Shown here piece by piece: positions 12,225 through 24,187 of a DNA stretch of 64,000 nt. Every line of letters begins with the position of its first letter. Position 1 is the stretch's first letter. A program made the position numbers and the translations under genes. The stretch comes from Nectonema munidae (taxonomy: Eukaryota; Nematomorpha; Nectonematoida; Nectonematidae): the NCBI GenBank assembly GCA_030549495.1, contig JAUIRK010000919.1, positions 803,001-867,000 of the forward strand. The letters run 5' to 3'. The notes beneath the pieces were generated by a model. It was not told the origin of the DNA. It saw nothing but the letters and a program-made list of their open reading frames with translations, and made no database searches.

Positions 12225-12835
12225 TTTTACAGAAATGATTTTTTGGAAACATTATCATGCATACATCAATAATTCAATTGACACGTACAGATATTTTTAA
12301 CCCTATTGGTCAAAATGGAGTTTAGAAATAAAATAATCATAGTCAATTTGGTATAAAAACAGATATTTTATTTAAAATTTAGAAGATATTTTTGGAGACA
12401 GTTTTTAGACGTAAACCGCAAATTTGATTGACACTTGCAGATATTTTAAAACAACTAAATGCGAAAACTAAATTAAAAAATAAAACTAACATGGTTGATT
12501 TGGTATAAAAACTTATATTTAATCTAAAATTAGGGAGAACATTTTTGGAGGTAGTCAAATTTCATCAAATCAAATCAGCGTCAAATTTGATTGACACTGA
12601 CCGATATTTAATAGCTCAAAATGCGAAAATTTAGTACAGAAAAAAAAGCAATATGACCGATTTAGCATAAAAACATATATTTCATAAAAAATTTGAAGGA
12701 ATATTTTATTACATCTAATCCTCAACAATCAAAATTTGTATGGGCATTTTTAAAAAGTAACCATGATTATTGAAAAAATCAAAAATATAAAGTGTTTTGC
12801 GTTCAAAATTAATATTTTTAATTTTCAAAGGAGTA
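12225..12835. repeat. Dispersed repeat, copy 2, with internal tandem units
   Basis: Same family and orientation as 1-390. Here three successive units can be followed. Each starts near TT(C/G)ATTGACAC, passes a CAGATATTTT-like block and a GATTTGGTATAAAAAC-like block, and ends in a CGTAAACCGCAAAT or CAGCGTCAAAT segment. Units are about 130-165 bp. The tail TGCGTTCAAAA...TTTTCAA is shared with copy 1. The repeat stops almost exactly where hAT copy A begins (12,838). Confidence 0.65.
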
Positions 12836-12837
12836 CC

Positions 12838-14141
12838 TAGCGAACAAAAATTGACCTAATAACTCAAAAAATATTGACTTTTTTGTAAAAAAAAAATTGA
12901 CTTTTTGGCAGAAAAAATTTACTTTTCAAAAAAAAGGTTTTTTATAACTTGCAAAAGAGAACTGAAGCCTGATAGCGTCTTTAACAGAGTTTCGGAGCCA
13001 CGAAAAAAATTTTCCGTGCCCCGGAGTTATGTTTTTTTAGCTCCGGTGTGAGTTCCAACACGCTCTTAGAGTTAAGTGTATATTTTTAAAAAATTTAATA
13101 AAAAATAACCAAAAAACAGTTATGATTAGAGAATATCTGCATGTTTTACTTGAAATTAACATTTCCGCTAGCTTTCTTCTAAAAAACGTCGAGTGGTTAA
13201 ATCATGCAGAGCCAGTTAGTGGAGGCGTATTTTAATTTTTACGGCTCCGGTTCCATGTAGAAAAATTCATCTATCGCAACCCTGATTTTTATTACTTTTT
13301 AAATCATTTAAGGCCTCTTTTTCTTCTATAAATAATAAAAAGAACAAAATTTAACTTAAAAACTTCAAAGTTATTGACCCTTATACTTTAAAATATTTAC
13401 TTTATTTCATAAAAAATTCACTTAAAAATTATTTTAAGCTTTTTTATTTAGAAGAATTGAAATACACAAGGAAATAATTAAATATATTAGAAGAAAAATT
13501 TCTATCTTTGGTTAGAAGCTTTTTTAACATCGAAAATGATCTTTCTACAGGACAAGTTGTAGCTTGACAATTTTGTAACTCTGCATAAGTACTGGAAGAA
13601 ATGTTTAGCTTTTTCAATTATATATCTTTAATATCGTTATTTTCAAACCTTTTATTCAAATAATTTTTAATTCCACAATCATCGTGATCAAACTTGATAG
13701 AGTAAAAATGTTTTGATGCATCTTTTATGCTAAAAGAAGTTGACTCAACAAACTGCCCTAACTGAATATAGTTTTCTTTATGTTAAGCAGATGTTTATGT
13801 AATTTTAAACAGCTGATGCTTTCTTTTTCACCAAAATTCCATTTTTGCATTCAAAAAAATTTACAATTTCTTTTATTTTTGGTAAATGATCGCAGTAGTA
13901 AGAAGCAGCGTTCAGCCAGCTTGCCCATCTTGTAATAATTGGAGAAAAACTTGAGCAAAAATGTTTGTAAAAAAAATTGACATAAAAAAATTATTGACTT
14001 TTAAAAGAAAAAAAATTTACTTTATTGACCTTAAAAAATTTAAAAAATAATCGAAAATTAAGTAAATATATAATAAATAATTGTTTCTAACAAACTAAAA
14101 AACAAAATAAAAAATTGACTTTATTGACTTTATTCCCCCTA
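12838..14141 (-). mobile_element. hAT element, CGGBP1-like family, copy A (decayed)
   Basis: The oldest-looking of three related copies. Left end TAGCGAACAAAAATTGACC; right end, reverse-complemented, TAGGGGGAATAAAGTCAAT. Both match the termini of copy C. TTGAC/GTCAA words followed by T-runs are dense at both ends. On the minus strand about 13,490-13,960 encodes the C-terminal half of the transposase in several frames: IITRWASWLNAASYYCDHL, then KEIVNFFECKNGILV, then LQNCQATTCPVERSFSMLKK (position about 13,560) with LLTKDRNF. The last block is the hAT dimerisation region with the catalytic glutamate in VERSFS. The N-terminal half is missing. I found no matching 8-bp flanks. Confidence 0.75.
12967..13290. 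mobile_element. Possible small element nested in hAT copy A
   Basis: This interval differs from the rest of copy A by its G+C-rich words. It contains CGGAGCCACGAAAA (12,993), GCTCCGGTGTGAGTTCC (13,041) and CGGCTCCGGTTCCATG (13,241), and it ends at a hAT-like terminus CAGGGTTGCGATAG (reverse complement, about 13,275-13,290). The left boundary is not certain and no target duplication was found. Confidence 0.35.
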
Positions 14142-14529
14142 AAATCACTTTCGGCAAATTTTTCAAAAATGTGTAGATGGCGTTAAAATAACCAAGTTTC
14201 TAAATATTTTTTCTTTTCCTATTTATAAAAACTTTTTATTTCTTCCATGTTTTTTAATTCAAATTTACTTATTAATTATTTTAATCATTCGGTTAGTAAA
14301 TTATTATATGAATTAAAAACTTTTTGGAAATTAAGCTTGAATAAACGTGTGAACACGATGGTGTTCAGGTAGTCGGATGAGGGTAAAATTATGTAGTAAT
14401 GAAGATTTTTATTTTTATCGATTTGGAATATCAGTGATTTTACTGATGTATACTAAATTTAAATATAGTTATTATTTTATTATACAAATCTGTGCATAAT
14501 GTTTATTTACATTAAAATCACATATTCAT

Positions 14530-17290
14530 ATTCTTTAACAGGCCTGACTAAAGATTTGAACAGATGGAGACAAACTTCAATGTCAGATAACACAAAAGTA
14601 TTGTTTAACATGTATAATATAGAGAAAGCTTTCTTTATAACATGACAAAACAGAAAAACAAAATTTTAAATCAACAATTAATCCTAAATCATTGTATTTT
14701 TCAAGTTTATTAAGTTTAGTTCCACCAAATTGTTTTTCCAAATTGAAGGTTACAGCACTTGTTAATGTTGAGTTGCAAATCCCATTCTCTACTCCATTTA
14801 TATATTTTATATAAATCTTCTTGTAAATTTTTTGTGCGATCACCACTAGAACCCTTGAATAATTTAATATCATCAGCATAAATTTTTACATTTGATTTCA
14901 AATTATCACTTATATCATTCATGAATATAGAAAAGAATATCGGTCCTAATACTGAACCTTGTGGGATTCCACTTATAATTTCAGAGGTTTCTGAACAGAT
15001 TTCATTTAATCAAACAACAAATTTTCTGTTAAAAATATAATCTCTCAACCATTTTATGAGATGGTTATTTATACCGAAAGATTTCAGTTTTAATATGAGT
15101 CTTTTATGGAGAACAGTGTCGAAAGCTTTCTGAAAGTCTAAATATATAACATTTACTGATTTATTATTATTCATTTCTAGAGAAAATTCATTAGGAAATT
15201 CAATTAAGTTTGTTATTGTTGACTTTTTTTGGAAGAAAACCATGTTGATGTCTCGATATCAATTTGTTTTTTCAAGATTATTAACAACTTCATCCTTTAT
15301 TATTGACTCAAAAGCTTTAAAAATTACATTGTTGACTGATATTGGTCTATAGTTAGAAATAATATTTTCTCACCTTTTTTGTAAATTGGTGATATACAAC
15401 TTAACTTCCATGCATCTGGTAGTTTATATTCGACTAAAGATTTGTTATATAAAATAGTCAAAGATTCAGCTAAAACATTACAGAGTCTTTTGAAAAAAAG
15501 TAGTGAAATATTGTCAATTCCAGGAGATTTGGAAGTGTCTAAATTACTAAGTTTGTAGTAAACTACAGACATTGCTATTGGTATTTTTTTAACCGGCTGT
15601 GAAATTTTTTTGACTTCGACTTCTTTAGTCAGAAGTTTACTCTCATCTTCAATTATATTACCATCTTCACTTAATATTATTTCAACGCCTATATTATTCC
15701 TTCTTTTCATTGATATATTTCCATACCTTTTTTGGGTTTTGCTTGTATTCTTTTAAGATATTGATTTCATATTCAATTCTATTTTTTTGTTAATTTTCTA
15801 AGACAATTACTGATTTTTTTGTATTGTTCATAACTATTTTTATTGCCGTATTTTTTATATAGAGTAAAGAATTTTTTATTTTTTTTTATAGAGAAATAGC
15901 ATCTTTGTTCATATACAATTTGGAAAATTTCCTATTCTAAGATTTAGGTATGTGGAGTTGAATTTGTTCACTTGATAAATTTTTAAAAATTTTCGAACTT
16001 CTTTCTATATCATTTTTTTCTAAAATATTCCAATCTAGATTACCCTCAATAGAGAAAAAATCTGCAGCATGAAACTTGTTATTTTGAATTAGCTGTTCTA
16101 CTTTGAATTGCCCTCGAAACAGAAAATGACACGCAATAATGATCGCTTTTAGATACATTTGGTAGTATTATCAAATTATTATCAATAAGATTTTCCTTTA
16201 TTGGTGATTAATAGATCAAATAAGCTTTCATTTCCGGTTGGATCTATTCTCGTTAGTGTCCGAATTACCTGTGTCATTAAAGTATCTTGAATAAAATTCA
16301 AAAACCGACTTTTGGGAGAATTATGTGAAGCATCACACTTATCCCAGTTTATCTTAGGATAATTAAAATGGCCGATTACAATAAAACTTTTTGGCATAAA
16401 TTTACTTTTAATTTCACATATTTTTTGAATAATTTTTGTTGTGCTTTCATCTTTATGAAAAGCTTTAATGTTTAAATTTTCAAATAGTTCTGTTGAGATA
16501 GATGAAAACATGTATAAAGACAAAGAACTTTTGAATATACCCCTTCTTTTTGTTTTATTTCTAATTGTCTGATAATTACAGCCTAAGTTATGAAACATTT
16601 TGTAAACATTAATTTTGCCAAGATTAATGTCAAAATTTTTTATATTTTTTGGAAAGAATTCCTTTACCAACAATATAACAAACTTATGAATTTCGATTAT
16701 TATTCTAATTCCATCTAGTTTTGATAATAATTGATTCAAATTGATATAAAAAACTTTTAAAAATTTAAAATTACTAAGATTCATATGAGAACTAGACTTA
16801 TTAAAGCAATTAACTAATCTTTTTTTGGAAAATATTTTTTTACAATACTCATCCCAATAATAGGATCAGCTTTAAGAATAAAATAGTAATTAGAGTCGTT
16901 TTCAGTGCATCTTGGTTTAGATCGTTCGATATAAAAATGTTTTTTAATTTATTTGGAGACTTTTTTAGAAGATATAAAGGATTTGTAACTTTGTCTTTAG
17001 ATTGTAAGTTTTCATTAACAACTTTATTTGTTTTTATCTGTACTTATTTTACCTAATCTTCAAATTTCATTATCTTCCAAGAACAGATGCTTTTGAAATA
17101 GTTCTTCAATATAATTGTTATCATCAATTTTCATGACAGTATTTTCTTGAAATTCATCAACTCCATGAATGACATGATTCATAACTCTTTTTTTATCATC
17201 TAAACATTTTTTTGCTGGATAAATGCTTCATTGACGATACTTTTGAAATCAGATGATAAACTTGATGAGGCTACAACACTACTATAATTT
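14530..17290 (-). pseudogene. CR1-like LINE relic with endonuclease and RT
   Basis: The most complete LINE in the window. Reading on the minus strand, 16,800-17,290 holds worn ORF1-like sequence. Positions 16,182-16,784 encode an apurinic-type endonuclease with FIVIGHFNYPKINW and FDLLITN; the family has a catalytic Asp in G-D-F-N, here His, so this copy is impaired. Positions 15,324-15,710 give the RT fingers (KSPGIDNISLLFFKRL, LPDAWKLSCISPIYKKG). Positions 15,010-15,243 give the palm A motif (VIYLDFQKAFDTVLHKRL). Positions 14,880-15,000 give IISGIPQGSVLGPIFF and IYADDIKLF, both intact. Positions 14,583-14,760 give LEKYNDLGLIVD. There are several stops and frame changes. Same family as 3,300-3,900 and same strand. 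Confidence 0.85.
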
Positions 17291-18334
17291 TCTTTTATGA
17301 ATTATAAGAACTTGACATTAAAGAGTGTAAAAATCGTGTTTTATTCAAAATAGTGTATTATCTATATGCGTATGTTGGATACGATGTATTCTCAAAAGAG
17401 TCACGTTAGTTGTCTAAACATAAGAGAAAGAGGACTCAAAAACACTGAAAATGACGTAGTGTTTAGAAATTAAACTCATAAACACATTAAAACATGTTTA
17501 AACTCTAAACGCACTTTTTACAGTGTTGGTCTAAAAATCGTATACTTCTTTCTTATTTATAGTTTTTACTTAGCGTATATCTTTCCAAATGGCTCTTCAA
17601 AAATGCACCTTTCTCATTTATTCTGTAATAATGAATTTTAAACTAAATCATCATCCTACTAATATATCATTGTGGACAAATCTGCCTTACGACAAAAGTA
17701 CTTTTAAAATTTAGACCATGTCAATTTAATTTGAGCTCGTCAAATGATTTATTTATTTCGTAATGAATGAAATGTCAAGTTAGCATATAATGTTTGGAAT
17801 ATAGATTTTCCTTGTATATTAAAATGTAGTTTTATTTATAAAAAATCATTTGAATGAAATGAAGCCAAATTTTTTCCATTTATTGGACCTTTTATCTCAC
17901 CTTTCAAAACATTCCTCCATTGCTACCCATTGGATTGGTAGAAATTAAATGTCATATATTCCTTAAAAAAGTAGAAATAAAATATTTTATCAATATCTTC
18001 TAAAAAAAATACGCGAAATGTTGCAAAACTTTTTGTGTTTGGTTCTTCATAGAAATAGTTACAACTCTTTTTCACAAATCAAAATTACTAAATCAAAATT
18101 GACTCAAGATTCACTGATACTAAATTTTCATCAATAGAAATTAGAGTAGTGATAAATCTATCTCTAGAATGTTCTTTAGAACAAAGTGCTTTAGACCCAA
18201 AAGTATCTACAATTTGAAATCCAATTCTCTCATTTCTTTATTTTTAGCCATTACTGAGTTGATGGAAGACTGGTGTTTAAAAAGTACCAAAAGTTAATAG
18301 GTTTAAAACATATATACATTGCGTATGTATGACA
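17291..18334. other. Gene-free A+T-rich stretch
   Basis: No gene or bounded element recognised. Positions 17,300-17,540 contain repeated AACAC / GTGTTT words around GTCTAAACATAAGAG and AACACATTAAAACATG, perhaps a worn repeat. Confidence 0.4.
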
Positions 18335-18445
18335 TTATCCCCCATTGACAATTACCCCCTCTTCCCGATGGACAATTACTCACTAGGACGGTTACTGCTA
18401 GCCCTAGGACAACTAACGGCTTGATAACTACCCCCTAAAACAGTT
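18335..18445. repeat. Minisatellite-like GGACAATTACCCCC motif
   Basis: About five imperfect iterations of a unit like GACAATTACCCCC / GGACAATTACTC / GGACGGTTACTGC / GGACAACTAACGG / GATAACTACCCCC. A very similar word series forms the left end of the short element at 53,978, so this may be a relic of the same family. Confidence 0.5.
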
Positions 18446-18900
18446 AAACCCGATGTATATGTAAAAATACCCTAAATTATTTGTTTAACTAAGAAAATAA
18501 GTTTTTATACTTTTCGTTTTAACTTTTTTTATCGCAAGTTCAACGTTCATTTTTATATGTAAATTTTTGCAATAATATATCGTATATGGTTCTATATCAT
18601 TTGTGTTTTCTTGGATAAAATAAACGATTCATTGGATTCATGACACACAGGTCATTACATTTTATTATTGAAAGGTCTTTCCATTATTATTAAATTTGGT
18701 AAAAAATGTATTCTAGTTAAATAAATCGTAAATTTTGAGACCAATTTTTAATAATTTCTAAAAGTTGTTTGAATATTCAAGTTAATATGGTGCATCAAGT
18801 TCGAAGTCAGTTTACGTTAACTCTGGCTTTAGTAACTTTATAACCTGCAGTAATGAATTTTATGATCTGTAAAAAACACTAGAAGGAATGGAGTGTAAAT
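18446..18900. other. Gene-free A+T-rich stretch
   Basis: No recognisable feature. The final 8 bases before 18,901 (GTGTAAAT) would be the left target-site duplication if the hAT end that follows is real. I found no second copy at a right end. Confidence 0.4.
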
Positions 18901-19400
18901 CAGAGGTGGGCAAACTACGGCTCCAATCGGCATGCAGCCCTCTAAAGATTTTAATGCTCATTTACCGTTAGTTACTGTCATTGATGCAAAACATTTTGAA
19001 AGGCTGAAATATTTTTAATATTTTTACTACACAATCACTGATTGGTTAACACTACTTTCACCAAACTGACCCTTTTTTCCCTGTTTTAGTTTTTTCATTG
19101 AGTTTATTTTAATTTTTGATGAAAGAAGTTATTTTGATTTATAATAATTATCATTTTAAGTGTGTAATTAATTTTAATCTTATATTTTTTCCAAGATTAC
19201 ATTTTCTTACAAATGTTTTAATTAATTTACAATAAAAAGTAAAATTTTGGTGAGGTAAAAATTGCTTAAAAGATTTTAACCCAATATAAAAACCTTGAAA
19301 TTTAACTTTACAATTTCACAACAGCATATCGTTCCGTTCTAACTTGTTTTGCTTATTTTAGATATTGACATTTTTACTTTGCGATGCGGCCTGTTAGGTG
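18901..19400. mobile_element. hAT non-autonomous element, left end and part of body
   Basis: Starts with CAGAGGTGGGCAAACTACGG, the classic terminus of hAT1/Charlie-type elements. The sequence around 19,383-19,398 (TGCGGCCTGTTAGGTG) resembles the subterminal block expected near the other end, but a clean right terminus and TSD are missing. No ORF. Confidence 0.55.
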
Positions 19401-22400
19401 TGAATCTTTAGTTGTGATCCTTTCATGGAAAAGTTTTTTAGCCAATTCTAAAGTGTGGAAGTCCTCGCCAAATAATTTTAGGTCAAATGAAAGCACCCAA
19501 AAGAATAACTATTAAGTTTTCTGGATCACATTAGGCTTGATGGCAAATATTTCCAATTTTGAATTCTACGAATTAAAAAATAAACAGACTTACTGGTGAT
19601 ATTAGTGATGAATGTGTTGGATTCAAATAAACTTAATAAAACGATAATATGAAATTTTGGCTAATAATAATGACCAAGTTAATTATTATAGAGGGACGTC
19701 TTTGATTAAATAAGGTAGCACTCATGTTTAAGAATATCCTGACTCGTTGGAATAAATAAAGTAAATTTGGAATGCATTTGAGACAAGCAGTCCCTAAAAG
19801 GTTTGCCATCAGTTCTAGGGGTAATTTTTCGGTGGAGGGGGGATTGGGGAGGGGAGATTTTATTAGAAAAGAGAATTCAATGCAAATATAGTAAATATAA
19901 AATAGAATAAAATACCTTTATTTTCAAAGCAGTACAAAATAAACAACATATAGTAAGCTATATTCAGTACAAAATCACATTCAGAAAAAGAAATATGTTA
20001 AATTGAAGAATCTTTATGAGATTGAAGAAACATTTTGAAGTTGAGCTATCAAAGTCAGTAAAGGCCGCTTGACGATAAAACCCATCAAGAAAAATAACAT
20101 TATATTGTATTATATTTCTTTAAAAGTAAAGCCATAAAAAGTGAAGTTGATAAAAGGCAAAAATCAGTGATAATGAAAATATAATGTTACAAGTATTATT
20201 ATTAAAATTGTTATACAAAGAGAGAAAAAATAGTATACGAAAACTTAAAAATTATATACAAAAGGGAGCGGAAGTGTGAAATTTAAATGTATTTCGTAGT
20301 ATTTAACAAACGCAAGCTTTACAAATTTCGAAAAATATGACAAACTAAGTGAACTTTTTAAAAACATATCAATATTATTATTTTAAAAGTCGGCAAGCTC
20401 AAAAGCTATAGATTGCTATATAGAAACTATAGAAGCTATAGGACAGAGGCAAAATTTTACAATCGTACCTAAGATAGATTCTTGGTTTTTCAAAAGTAAA
20501 TTTACAAATAAAGCACACTCTACAGCTAATTCTGACTTTTCAAATTTATTCCTCAATTTGCAGAATAGTTGTTTTTATAACTTCTCAATTGTCTTTTTCA
20601 GGTATTACATGCAAGCAGTAAACTCTGATTTTTTGCCAGTATTTAACACGAATGTTTAATTGTGCTTCATATTATTTCAAGTTTTGTCATTTTTATAATT
20701 CAGTTAAAAAAACGAAACTCTAAAAGCTGTAAATTAATTGGATAAAATTTTAACTCTAAAAGCATCAAATTATAATTATTCATATTTTTTCTTCGATAAA
20801 GAATCTATATTAGAAAGAAACAAAAAAGTATGATCTTATCCAAATAAAATAATCTTTGGTATTTTTTTAGAAATTTTATAGATTTTGTTTTGATTTAACA
20901 TTTTAATTCAAGATTGAATTGTTCAAATTTATTGAAAAATACTTTATAAAAAATCTTACTCGTTTGAATATTTTTAAACTTTTTATTTTTTAATTTTTTT
21001 TAGATAATTATTATAAAAATGTCAAAACACGCAATAGACAAAAAATTCATTTACATTTAAAAAAGGCAAATTAGAATTTGTAGAGGACAATTTAAAAGTA
21101 AAAATTATATAATTTGGAAGCTATGACTTATATCAACATTTTTCTCAAAGAATGGAACAAAGCAGGGAGATGGTTTGTATTTCAATCAATAAATTATTAT
21201 TGAGTCGCTGCAAAGAAAATAACAAAATGTATAGAAATGTATTATTACGACTCTAAAACCAAAAACAATAAAATAAGTTATTCTAAAACTAATGTTTCAC
21301 AGTCTGGGTCGTCTTCTTCTGACGTGTTGTTTATTAAAGCTTGCATTTTGTATTTTTATTTAAGAAATGAGCATGGCGTTTATTAGGACTGAAGAAAATA
21401 TCAAGTGAAATTTATCATTTTCTAGTAAATAAAACAGTAAAAGATCTTTTACTAGAAAAGTAGTAAAAAACGATTGTTTATAAGTTCCTTTCAGTCTTTT
21501 CTCCCAATCACCTACTTTCTTAATAAAGACATATGGAAGTAATTTTAACTTCACAATTATCACAAACTTTGTGATGATTTTAAGAACCACATAAATATTT
21601 TCTCAATTTGGTGCAAAGCGTGGCTGACGAGTTTCAATTCGCGAAACATGTCTTGCAGACAGTACATTTTGTGTGTTTTAATCACTATATTTGAAGCAAA
21701 AAGAAATTCGTATCACATGCATATTAACAAGAAACAAAAAAACACATGGTTGAGATATCAAAACAAGATCCATATTTGAAGTCTCTAAAACTGATCATTT
21801 TAATTTTTTATGAAAAAATTATAAATAAAGATAATTTTAGATTGTCTTGGAGTTTCATCGATTAGGTCCAATCATTGATCATGATATATAAAAAGGCTTT
21901 TTATGCACAAATCGATCAGATTTTAAGGAACGATTATATCATATTTTTTAATTATGAATTTATTTAATAATAAAATGAACTATTTAGAATATTATAGATT
22001 TTTCGCTATATTGTGTCTTAGTCTCATGAGCAAAGAAAATTTTTGTGATGTAATTGGTTTGGAAAAGACATCTCCACTTGAAGCTCCATTCCGAATGAAA
22101 ATAAAAGAGAAATTTATTATTCGAAAAATTATTTTAATGTTACAAGGCCCGGAAGCTTTGAATAAAAACATTTTAAATTTTGTCTTAATTGAATTTATAT
22201 TTGATTTGTGTTAAATTTTCATTTTATTTCACATAATCATGGCTTTGTTTAAAATTCGATGAAAAAATATTTTTATTAGATGTTAAAAGCATTCTTCTTT
22301 ATTTTTGGGTAGTTTCAAAAATAAAAAATTAATTTAAATAAGTAACTATTTGGTTAGGTTGATTTACTAGTTTGAGATTGTAAATTTACTATTCTATTAC

Positions 22401-23340
22401 GAGAGCGAAAGTTGTAAAGATTACTATAACTCTAAGGACAGTAAATTTACTAGATATTTCTAGTAATTGTCACTCGTTATTTTTATGAGTGAGGACAACT
22501 GTTGTCATTTTATAAAAAAAGACTTTAGAAATTTAAAAATATTCTAAAGAAGGTATATACTTAGTATTAAATAACTGGCTTGTTTATTCAGGCCTGGAGA
22601 GTAGTGGAAATTTTAGAATTATTCCTATCCATGTTCACCTAACAATAAATAAATAAATAAAAACGGCTAAGTAAAACAAAAGGTTAAAATATAATATCAA
22701 CGTTAAATCAAATCATGTTAGTTATCAAAAACAAGACGCCGTCAATCAATCCATCTAAGTAATGGAGTAGCAAATATTCTTCTTTATTCCTACTCCCTGA
22801 AAATCCTCATGTTCCCTTTCTCCTTACTCGTACAGGTATTTTTAATATTTTTTGAAAAAATAAAAGAAAAAATATATATCTATACTAATAAACATAATAA
22901 TAGATGCCTTAGCGTTTTAGCGGTTAGTTGCATTATATATTTTTTATTGCTTAATTATCACATTAAACTCATGTGTGATGACATTTTTTTATTCCAAAAA
23001 TCATTATATTGACTAATTACAACGTCGTAGTATGTATAATTACAGCAATTATTATCCTTTTGAAGAAAAAATTAGAATTTTTGGATATTAAAATATATCT
23101 AAATTATTAAATATACATAATTACTAGAGAATTAACACCTTTTTTAAAAATTAGAGTTATTTTAATCTTAAAATTATAATGATATAATTTCTTTCCTTTG
23201 AAATAAAAATAGAGAGTTATGATTGGATAATAAAATTACTGACTTATGAAATATGCAATATACGAACGAATAGAATTGAAGAAGCAAATGTCATTCATAT
23301 CATGATGAACACTCGCTATTAACAAAGAGAGAATGTACAA
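19401..23340. other. Long gene-poor A+T-rich stretch
   Basis: I see no supported gene. A G-run cluster GGAGGGGGGATTGGGGAGGG lies at about 19,835-19,855 and could form a quadruplex. The 86-aa frame at 21,954-22,214 (with LEKTSPLEAPFRMKIKEKF) is the longest methionine-started one; it shows no domain and may be chance. Positions 22,640-22,665 are an AATA microsatellite. The remainder is homopolymer-rich sequence without repeat boundaries that I can place. Confidence 0.4.
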
Positions 23341-23621
23341 TAATAAAATTATAATTCTGGCATTACAATAGGAAATGGTTCGTGTTTAGAGTGAAACATC
23401 AACTTCTGTAGCACAAAATTCTTACCTATCAAAGTCTGAACAAATTTAAAAATTTGCGCGTACCCACGCTCACACATCTGCCTAATTTGAAGAATTTGTA
23501 AGTTCGAGTCTTGTGAAAAATCAATACCTTGAGATTCATTCGATTTAAAATTTGACAAGCAGTAGCCTGTCGTCTTTCCAAGGAAGGATTCCAAGCTTCA
23601 GCCAAACCCTGCAGCTATAGA
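23341..23621 (+). promoter_or_regulatory. 5' flank or untranslated leader of the FoxN gene
   Basis: This segment is clearly richer in G+C than the A+T-rich DNA before it and abuts the first recognised coding exon. It may be 5' UTR or promoter-proximal sequence. A CCCTGCAG acceptor-like site at about 23,607-23,614 sits 8 bases before the first ATG, so an upstream non-coding exon is possible. In the coding frame the region opens after a TGA about 70 bases upstream and contains no ATG before 23,622. No TATA box can be assigned with confidence. Confidence 0.4.
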
Positions 23622-24187
23622 ATGATAATGTTACCGATTCCACAAGAAACAAGCGAAAGGCAGAGTGCAGCTCGTGAAGAAGTGCAAGAAAACTGCGACC
23701 CGACTTTGGGTTTGTCAGGGATGGACATGTCCCAATTTGAGCCGATAAGCGAAGAACTAGAAAGAAAACTCACCTCTGAGAAGTTCTACATCAATTGCTT
23801 CGAAAACCAGTTCATCTTCCAAGACATCTTGTCTGCAAGTCAGTACGTCCCCACAACTTCTGCAAATTCTCTACCCTCTTCCCTCTCAACACAAACAGTG
23901 CCGTCTTTTACTCCCTTATTGGAAAAAAGTCTCCAAAACAACCAAAATTTCTTTCCCACCATCATTCCTGCTAGGCATGACGACCTATCTCACTTGATGC
24001 AAAGTGTGAACAAATGCGGGAGTACCTTTTGTCAAGCTAAAGTCCTTTCAAAATTCAAAACGTTCTCCATACCCTACACAAAGTCTTTCCCAAAACCTCC
24101 TTACTCATACAGTTGTCTGATTGCACTTGCGCTAAAAAACAGTAAAAATGGCTCTCTTCCCGTCAATGAAATTTACGAATTTATGTG
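23622..24187 (+). CDS. FoxN1/4: FoxN1/4-like forkhead factor, coding exon 1
   Basis: First recognised coding exon of a nuclear DNA-binding transcription factor. It encodes about 188 residues. Residues 1-155 form an acidic then Ser/Pro/Gln-rich N-terminal region without a named domain. From about residue 156 the forkhead domain begins with [20 protein letters not shown], followed by [13 protein letters not shown]. The S-C-L-I-A-x-A-L-K-N-S signature with x-G-S-L-P-V-x-E-I-Y is specific for the FoxN1/FoxN4 class. The exon ends ATG-TG before GTAACT (donor 24,188), leaving two bases that join a T in the next exon to make Cys. Start: ATG 23,622 has A at -3; ATG 23,628 is an alternative giving a protein two residues shorter. 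In flies the class member jumu acts in neural, haemocyte and muscle development; the role here is inferred from family only. Confidence 0.92.

Noticed and set aside
23349-23594. 81-codon minus-strand frame next to the FoxN start
   Set aside because: No domain; better explained as the leader or promoter region of FoxN on the + strand.
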